From: Ditylenchus dipsaci
Taxonomy: Eukaryota; Nematoda; Chromadorea; Rhabditida; Anguinidae
DNA length: 64,000 bases
NCBI GenBank assembly: GCA_004194705.1
Contig: SADC01000080.1
Location: 62,001-126,000 of the forward strand
Direction of reading: 5' to 3'
In this document: in pieces, positions 57,524 to 64,000 of the stretch
Layout of the letters: every line of letters begins with the position of its first letter
How positions within the stretch are numbered: position 1 is the first letter of the stretch
Translations under genes and position numbers: made by a program
The notes under the pieces: generated by a model
Told to the model about the DNA's origin: nothing
The model's database searches: none
Seen by the model: the letters and a program-made list of their open reading frames with translations, nothing else

Positions 57524-57640
57524 ATACTTTTTTGTACACATGGGAAGAAAAGGGTTGAATAAAGGTAGGAAAAATAAATTCAAAAAAAAACACAGTGTTG
57601 TATCTTGTAACGCGCGACATTTACGTTGCGAAACAATACG

Positions 57641-57855
57641 ATACCGTATTTCCTCTGATAAGCGCGCACTTTGAGGGACTATATTTCAGCTCAGAGAAAT
57701 TATTCTGCAAAGCTGTTCAATGCAGTTCTTAACTTTATTCTTAACTCCCACGAGCTCTATCAATTCCACTTTTTAGATTTCGGTTTAGCACCCGAAAATC
57801 TAGATCGACCCCAAATTTATTCAGATTTTTTGGGAGTTTGAAAAGTAAGCGTATT
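57641..57855. repeat. partial relative of the ACCGTATTTCCTCT elements
   Basis: Starts ACCGTATTTCCTCTGATAAG; the right end (GTAAGCGTATTAGAGCAAA) is degraded. The interior resembles 57300-57480. Confidence 0.5.
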
Positions 57856-57959
57856 AGAGCAAAAATTTGGTTGTTAAAAACGTGATTTGTAGATTATGGA
57901 ACCTAGCAAATTTTTTGTAGTTAGAAATATTTACGAAGAATATAAAGAAGTTAGGGCTC

Positions 57960-58173
57960 TTTAATAAAAGTTCAAAACACAGAGATGAAGACCATGGTCG
58001 TTTCCATACATTCAAAAAGTTCGTTTTGAAAATTTTTCCAATCAAATCCAATAAACAATGCATTAGCACTTGCCCTGTGCCATCAGCAAAATTGCCAGTG
58101 GCCGGATATGGACAGCAAACAATGAACTCATCCACACAACTCAATTTCCTTTGACAATTTGGTGTAAAAATGC
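57960..58173 (-). CDS. possible exon of a cysteine-rich protein
   Basis: On the minus strand, after CTCCTCAG, the frame reads IFTPNCQRKLSCVDEFIVCC, then PYPATGNFADGTGQVLMHC and LLDLIGKIF. CVDEF-VCCP followed by a short loop and Cys resembles secreted Cys-rich repeat domains of nematodes, but the match is loose. A second frame just upstream (VICLDCHSDLFAFC) is also open. Exon ends are uncertain. Confidence 0.3.
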
Positions 58174-58203
58174 CTGAGGAGAGCAGTGCAAAAGGCAAAC
58201 AAG

Positions 58204-59263
58204 TCTGAGTGACAATCTAGGCAAATTACTTCAGGCTGCTCTAATTTTGTATAATTATGATTATGGGAATTTGGGATGTGTTTGATTTACAATTATTTAT
58301 TGTTCTCAACTCAAAAATAATATAATAATAAAAATGTGATTGTGTTCACAAAGCAGTAATAAAATAAATACACGCACAGATCATGAGAGAATGGCATTCG
58401 GAAATTCACATACAAATAACAATTGAATGGCTGAAAGTTTTGCATATAACAATTTTTTTGAATGGGAATCTTGATTCCTTGAAATTTAAAATTCAAAAGA
58501 CAAAACTACTATATTTTTATATAAAATTCGTTATCCAACCCTCTCTATTAATGATTTTTTTTAATAAATATACCTCGGGTAATTAGGACACGGAACATTT
58601 CGAATAGAACACGCCCAGATTTTTTTGACCTATTTTTTCTTAGCCATTTTCCTTAAAGATTCGACATAAAATTCTGCGTAAAATTTTCTCCTAAAATGAG
58701 ACATTAAGATTTTTAAAGTGAGGGTCATCATCCTACTGTGTCTGCCCCGCTCGAACAGTCGGATACCCATACGTTTCATATGTGTTACGGTGGAATCTCG
58801 ATATAGGAGCAAACCCTGTAGTTTGTTCCCGCCTGCTGTGTCTTTATACTTTTTAAACCACATTTTGACTTCTTGTTTCTAATATAATTGACTAATCATT
58901 GGCAAGGAGTTCAATTTCGCCGGTCGTTTCCCACAAAAAAAATATCATTTACGGCATCATACCCGTGGGCGTTAATGTAAAAGCATCTGATTTTTATAAA
59001 AAAGTGCTTATATCCAGACCCGTGGGTTTGATTTTTTGAAAGGGACCCGAAAAATCGGAATCATTGTGATTTTTGACACTAGACTTGCCTGATAAGATTT
59101 GGTAAAGAGACTTGTAAAATTTATATCGAGGCTTGACTGCGCTATTTTTTATTTGAAACTTTTAGGTTGCTATATTTTTGTGGACCGCTTTAAAAAGTTT
59201 CAACCAATCAATCTAGATACACTTCAAACGCAAATTCAGGAACAGAAAACCCATAGTACATAT
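58204..59263. other. no gene recognised
   Basis: AT-rich intergenic sequence downstream of the T-box gene. A TTTATT at about 59147 could be its poly(A) signal on the minus strand. The frame at 58630-58863 has no motif. Confidence 0.3.
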
Positions 59264-59605
59264 TCAAGGATTCAGCATTTGCTGATAGAGAAATTGCTGA
59301 TACAGAGGTGAATTCCAGTATGAATGACCAGTTGCCTGAGTATTCCCTCCTCCAAAATTAGGCATGGCACCAAAGTGGCCATTTGCTGAGAAGCCAGCAG
59401 CCACTGCAGCAGCTGCCAAAGCTACAGGACTTTGGCTGGAAGTGTTGGGTTGGTGCATGGAGGCCATTGCATTAGAATAGAAGTTGTAGTAGGGAGGAAA
59501 AGGCAGGTTGGGGAAGTTAGGCTGGCTGCTACTAGTAATAGGGTCCCTATAAAGTGATGAGGTGCTGGCTTCGCAATGGGGCACTGAAGGCATGAATCGT
59601 TTCAT
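59264..59605 (-). CDS. Ser/Pro/Ala-rich C-terminal segment, probably of the T-box protein
   Basis: The frame from 59605 reads MKRFMPSVPHCEASTSS, then FPPYYNFYSNAMASMHQ and SPVALAAAAVAAGF and ends YQQFLYQQMLNP. Low-complexity Ala, Ser, Pro and aromatic content is typical of a transcription-factor C-terminus. It follows the T-box last exon directly: the stop of that frame overlaps this ATG (ATGA). One additional base in the TTT at about 59616-59618 would fuse SSNSQF to YGCSAMKRF. It could instead come from alternative splicing. Confidence 0.55.
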   Translation of the reverse strand: MKRFMPSVPHCEASTSSLYRDPITSSSQPNFPNLPFPPYYNFYSNAMASMHQPNTSSQSPVALAAAAVAAGFSANGHFGAMPNFGGGNTQATGHSYWNSPLYQQFLYQQMLNP

Positions 59606-62403
59606 AGCCGAACATCCATAAACTGACTGTTGCTGCTGGTACCACTGCTACTACTTGAGGGCGAACACTCAGAGTCTGAAAACGAGATAACTGATTTATG
59701 GATAGGAAAAATAAGAATAAAAATTTGGAGCAAAATAACTTTTTGGTGTGCAAACTTTGATAAGGCGTGTCTTGGATATCATTGAAATCGCAAGCTATTT
59801 TGTGTGCCCTTATGAACAATTTTTGATGTCCAAGCCTTCGCATAAGCCCAATAAACATAATTTAAGACTAATGGCAACGGTGAACGGTGAATGTTTGTCT
59901 TTAAATATTAATACGAAATTTCGTCAAGTGGGTTTCATAAATGGCTCATTTATAAACGTTGTCGTTGGAATATTTTTTTATAAAACCCTTTTTTCGCCAA
60001 CGACGACGACAACCTATTTATAAAAAATCCAACGACAAGGCCAACGACGACGCCAAGGACAAAATTTTGAACAACAAAATTTTTTATTCAAAATTGGACA
60101 AATTTCGCATTTTCAGTCGAGCTTTCGAGTGAAAACGTATGGAGAATATAGTTAATCCTTAAAATTTTGACTTAAAATGCAGAATTTGTCTAATTTGAAA
60201 GAAAAATTTTCGTTGTCGTTGGCGTTGGATTTTTTATAAATAGGTCGTCGTTGTCGTTGGCGTAAAAGTGCCTTTATAAAACATTTTTTCCAACGACAAC
60301 GTTTATAAATGAGCCAAAACACAATCGAGCACACAACACAATTCCTCCTCGACTGCGACTCCACCTGAATCCAACATCTTTTTACATCGTTTTTTGAAGT
60401 ATTATGCCAGTCATCTTTGGTCACTACAATCTGAGAGATTGCAAATTTTCCATAAATAACACATTTTTTCGAAAAACACCCGCGTTTATTTATAGCTCAA
60501 TCTCCCTTTTTGTTAATAAACGGCATGTCCGTCACCAATGGAAATATTTTGAAAGGCTGGTCCCAGTGAAATTCAAACGACAATTAGAATTTCGCCTTTG
60601 TTGTGAAAGTCGAGAAACAACAATGATTCCAATAGGAATCGAACCGACGACCGACTGTCACAATACGCTAACGTTTTTAAAACTGAGCCACCGGTGCTAT
60701 TAAACGGAGATAGTGCTTTTCATTACTTATCACGAAAGAGTACCTACCGAATTTGCATTTTAAAATTATTATTTTTTTGAATTGACCTGGCACCCGCCTT
60801 TCAAAATATCCCCACCGTCGGCGAGCATGCCCCTTCAAAATCAATAATAAGTTTTTTTGAACTTTTGGCCCTATCCCTTAATGGGTGGTTTTTTTGCCTT
60901 GGTCCCCCCTGTGGCTTCTTCGTGATTTTTTAGGCTTTAAACTTAGGCAAGGGTTGGCCAGCGTATCTTAGGCTTAGGCAAGCAGTCAGAAGTTTCAATT
61001 AGTTTTACGAATTTTTTTATAAATTATAACAGGGTCACTTTGTTTTGGCAGAAAATTCTTGCAAAAAGGATATTTTGTTGAAACTGTTTTACCTGGACTA
61101 ATAGACAGTGACCGCTTCCTGACGGATCCTTCTCTAAAGCCTTTTGCGAATGGATTGTGCTAAAAATACAAAAATTGTAATGTTACACAAAATGCAAATG
61201 TAGTTATTATTAAACCAACTACCTGAACTTTCAGTTTGATGATGTTCTCACTAAATAGAGAGTGTTATAAAAATATTTTTTTTTTCGTTGCAAACAAAGC
61301 TACCTTTGGTAAGCAGTGACTGCAATGAACTGAGTCTCTTTGGGTGTGAATGTGTAGATGGGCTTCAAATCTTTACGTTCTGAGGACATGTCGTAGATGG
61401 AAATGACTGGCTGGTACTTGTGCATTGACACCAGTGAGATCTGCAACCAACATCTATATTTATCGCCCAATATTCACTAGGGTTGGCCTACCCAAGAACG
61501 TCAATATTATATTTGCAATATTTTTTAAAGGGGGGGGGGGGGGTGACACTTGGGGGGGGGAGGGGGTTGAGAAATGGGTTTGTCAGCCTAAGGAAAAACT
61601 CATTGACGGGTTGCAAAAATTTTAAATATAAAATTAATTATGTGATTTTATGATGGGTTTCACTAAATATTGTCGAATAATATAGTGTTCCCCCCTAAAA
61701 TTGTTGAATTGAATTGAATTGTTCCCCTAAAATCTGAATTCTTGCCACTTCTTATTAATTCTTGCCCCTTTTTCGAATTTTAAATAAAAAACTAAAATCT
61801 TGCCCCTTTTTTCTGGAATGCTGCCCCTTTTTATAAAAATCGAATAATTTCTCCGATTTGGCGCCTTCGATGAAAAATCGGAGGAATTTTATCCGATTTT
61901 GATTAAAAAGGGGCAACATTTCAGTTATATCCTATAAATATAAAAATATTATTAGGCACAAAGCAGACTATGCCAGACTTTTCTAGCGGTTTGTCCCTCA
62001 GCTCGCTGGAGTCTCGGTGGGGCGTCTTTATGCGCTTTTATTTGCCTCAAATATTTATTTTATGGATACCCACCTGGGATCCGCCTTCTGCATTGGCTTT
62101 ATTGGTCAGCTTCAAACGATCAAAACTGATCGAGCTTTTCATCCAAAATTCTCCAGTGAGTACAGGCCCATCGTGGTGTGGCACTTTTTGGGTGGTTTCC
62201 GGTAAATCATCCTGTCCAGATGGGCTCCAACCTCCGGCTTGGAACTTGTATCTAAAAGCAATATGGAAGTGTTCAAGACCATCATTGGAGAAGAATGAAA
62301 GGTTTACCGACAGTTGTCCACACTCTGCATTTCAATGACCACCATGTAGCTGACCCGAGGGTTGAGTCCCTTGATTTTGAGCTCGATTTTAGGGAACATC
62401 TTC
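59602..62403 (-). CDS. T-box transcription factor gene (T-domain C-terminal two-thirds)
   Basis: Binds DNA through the T-domain and regulates development. Minus-strand exons: 62403-62308 (KMFPKIELKIKGLNPRVSYM, ending DNCR), 62251-62074 (YKFQAGGWSP, GEFWMKSSISFDRLKLTNK), 61440-61304 (VSMHKYQPVISIYD, TPKETQFIAVTAYQ), 61250-61223 (ENIIKLKVQ), 61159-61093 (HNPFAKGFREGSVRKRS), 59675-59602 (DSECSPSSSSSGTSSNS). All five introns agree in phase. MHKYQP, TQFIAVTAYQ and NPFAKGFR are hallmark T-box motifs. The N-terminal third (with GTEM and the first DNA-contact region) was not found up to 62900, so upstream exons lie beyond repeats or are lost. Subfamily not assigned; nematode T-box genes diverge widely. 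The last intron (1.4 kb) contains two repeats. Confidence 0.87.
59943..60315. mobile_element. hairpin element with GGCTCATTTATAAACG ends
   Basis: GGCTCATTTATAAACGTTGT at the left and its complement at the right, with inner CCAACGACAA / TTGTCGTTGG reiterations. In the last intron of the T-box gene. Confidence 0.8.
60320..60840. repeat. dispersed repeat carrying a tRNA-like segment, copy B
   Basis: Aligns by eye with 8455-8945: AATTCAAACGACAATTAGAA, a tRNA-like block at 60624-60700, then TTTGAATTGACCTGGCACCC and GCATGCCCCTTCAA. In the last intron of the T-box gene. Confidence 0.7.
60624..60700 (-). other. tRNA-like segment within repeat copy B
   Basis: On the minus strand CCGGTGGCTCAGTTTTAAAA resembles an A-box/D-arm, and CGTCGGTTCGATTCC contains a perfect B-box. 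Same orientation and position in the repeat as the segment at 8719-8812, but with a different body sequence. Confidence 0.5.
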
Positions 62404-62526
62404 CTGAAACCAAGAGATTTTTTATTTGTTTACTGATCCACTTTCGCAAAAAGATATCCTACGTAAATGGCATCAATTTTTCGGCGCGCAATTGGTGTAC
62501 TTTTAGGTGCACGAAATTGACTTACA

Positions 62527-62738
62527 ACTAGGGTTCTCATCTGTACTTTATTTAAATAATTGTACTTTATTTGGTACCCTAAATCTTTAGAAATTTAGAG
62601 ATTTTACGTCAAAACCTTTATTTTTGGTGCTCAAATCTCAACAAGCACTGGATAAATGGCACTTTTCGACGAAAAATGGTCAATTGTACTTTATTCGGCC
62701 GAATGTACTTTATTTCAAAATTTTCAGATGAGAACCCT
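62527..62738. mobile_element. mini-element with AGGGTTCTCATCTG ends
   Basis: AGGGTTCTCATCTGTACTTT at the left, AGTACTTTATT-type words inside, and CAGATGAGAACCCT at the right. Related ends at 12672-12852. It lies just upstream of the first detected T-box exon. Confidence 0.75.
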
Positions 62739-62889
62739 GCTTACAACCCTGTTACAATGTTTGCAATTTTTTTTGAAAATTTAGCGAACTTTTTTTGATT
62801 AGAACTTTTGTCCAATTTGTTGTTTAAAAAATTCCATGTGGTGAGCGTAATTGTTATGAAAATAAATTCTTTAAGCTTTGCTGTACGGT

Positions 62890-63015
62890 TGAAACTAGAG
62901 ACGGAAACGGGATGGGGTCCCGCACGGGACCCCGTCCCGTCCTGCACGATTTTTGGCTAAAATCCCGTCTCGCAATCCCGCCCGCACCATTTTGAAATCA
63001 CGCAGTCCCGTCCCG
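62890..63015. repeat. TCCCGTCCCG-rich palindromic repeat
   Basis: GGGGTCCCGCACGGGACCCC is a perfect palindrome, flanked by reiterated CCCGTCCCG. Possibly the end of the neighbouring hAT element or a nested repeat. Confidence 0.6.
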
Positions 63016-63112
63016 TTTTTTGACTTGATCCCGCATGCCATTTTGTTATTTCACAGCAAATTTTTGTTGCAAAATAGAATGTTTTTTTCCGTTTATTCAT
63101 TGCTTGTTTTTA

Positions 63113-64000
63113 AATGAGTGCAATATGGGAAATAGGATTCTTCACAAAGTTATCGACAACTAAAGTGAAGTGTGGTGCGTGAAAGCGAACAATTCAGATG
63201 GCCGACCCAAGTACAAAAGGGCTCTTTACACATGGCACTCACGAAAAATTTGCAAATAAGCTCAAGGAAGTCGAAGAGAACTAAGCGTCGCAAAAGAACT
63301 CGATGGATCGTTTTTTCAAGGTTATTCCACAAGGTTCGTGACAATTTACCTTTTTGAAGCGTTTCTTATTGTGGTTGTTTTTTTTTAGGTCAGCTCTCCT
63401 CGTTAGACAAGAAAGTAGTCCACCTCATTGCCTGTGAGAATCTTCTGTTTGCAATTGTTGATGCTCCGACCTTCAAACCAATACTGGATGTACCTGATCT
63501 TGTATCATCTATAAACCGTAAGTCTAGACCGTAAGATTAATCTGGTCGTAAAGAAAGACGTCTTGAAAGAGAAAGACGTTTCTGCAATTCTGAAGCGCCG
63601 TCGTAGTTTGGTGGGGCACTTCAAACATAGCAATCTGGCATGTGATCGACTGAAGCAGGAACAACAACTACTCAAACTTCCTTTTCATTCTCTAAAACAG
63701 GCATCTAATTGACTGATAATCTAATTGACTCTAATCACTGTATTGTTTGCAGGACGTGCCTACTCGCTAGAATTCTTTTTTCTATATGTGCCAAAGCCTC
63801 GTGGAGCAGCAGAAAGTCCTTGAGATGTATCTTACAAGGTGGGATAAGACCGAGTTAAATCTGGAGAAGGAGGAATGGGCAACAGTCAATAAGATGGTGA
63901 GACTCCTAGAGCCTTTCGAATCAGCCTCAAAGAGATGTGCCGAGCCGATGAGCCACTTTCTATCCAGTTTCCAATCGCTCGAGCTCTTACTGCTAATGTT
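63113..64000 (+). pseudogene. hAT-family transposase (BED finger type), degraded, runs off the window
   Basis: The BED zinc finger is readable: SAIWEIGFFTKLSTTKVKCG, then an in-frame TGA exactly where the second cysteine belongs, then KRTIQMADPSTKGLFTHGTH with the His pair. Further on come SMDRFFKVIP, DKKVVHLIACENLLFAIVDA (hAT N-terminal region), SLVGHFKHSNLACDRLKQEQ, and after an intron DVPTR followed by TAG in place of the invariant Trp, then NSFFYMCQSLVEQQK and LLEPFESASKRC. Two nonsense codons at family-critical residues and a deletion in the middle make activity unlikely. The C-terminal dimerisation region would lie beyond base 64000. Confidence 0.85.

Noticed and set aside
59264..59605. 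The MKRF... frame as an independent gene
   Set aside because: It has transcription-factor tail composition, directly abuts the T-box last exon, and has no promoter or acceptor of its own.
61493..61570. G-run followed by GGGGGGGAGGGGG as a possible regulatory quadruplex
   Set aside because: It falls inside a T-box intron with no other signal; a homopolymer tract is a sufficient explanation.

Overview
The window reads as nuclear DNA of a nematode. Three things point that way: exons separated by short introns ending in TTTCAG or TTTTAG; pieces of two chemoreceptor families that are nematode-specific (Srt and Srd); and an AT-rich background filled with dispersed inverted repeats. No species can be named. 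All calls come from reading the sequence; no search or fold was run. Exon borders come from splice signals plus intron phase.

Layout. 0-4.3 kb is almost all foldback repeats. 4.3-7.8 kb (+) holds a secreted aspartic protease with signal peptide, both catalytic motifs and a poly(A) signal. 9-20 kb (-) holds exons of an Srt-type receptor: the N-terminal exon near 19.7 kb, and TM5, TM6 and TM7 exons at 13.8, 13.6 and 9.0 kb. The large gap between them contains, on the opposite strand (15.45-18.54 kb), a gene of about 15 exons for a tyrosine recombinase with all the catalytic boxes; it is the most unusual gene here. 20-36 kb is repeat-dominated, with a decayed copy of part of the protease gene (21.3 kb) and a few minus-strand exons I do not recognise. 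36.5-44.3 kb (+) is an Srd-type receptor whose introns carry a Merlin/IS1595-like transposase, a mariner-type mini-element and a tRNA-like sequence split by an insertion. 45.2-49.3 kb (+) is an eight-exon gene resembling MIF4G translation factors. 50.07-51.06 kb (+) is a two-exon gene for a small secreted cysteine-rich protein. 51-59 kb is mostly repeats. 59.3-62.4 kb (-) is a T-box transcription factor gene. 63.1 kb to the end (+) is a decayed hAT transposase.

The host genes show no shared pathway; they look like ordinary neighbours in a transposon-rich part of the genome. Four patterns link them. Introns are the main landing sites for repeats. Several repeat families contain tRNA-like segments with A-box and B-box motifs. 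Several large hairpins are flanked by TTAA. Nearly all conserved genes carry frame breaks that one extra base would repair, which suggests base-level assembly errors more than wholesale gene death.
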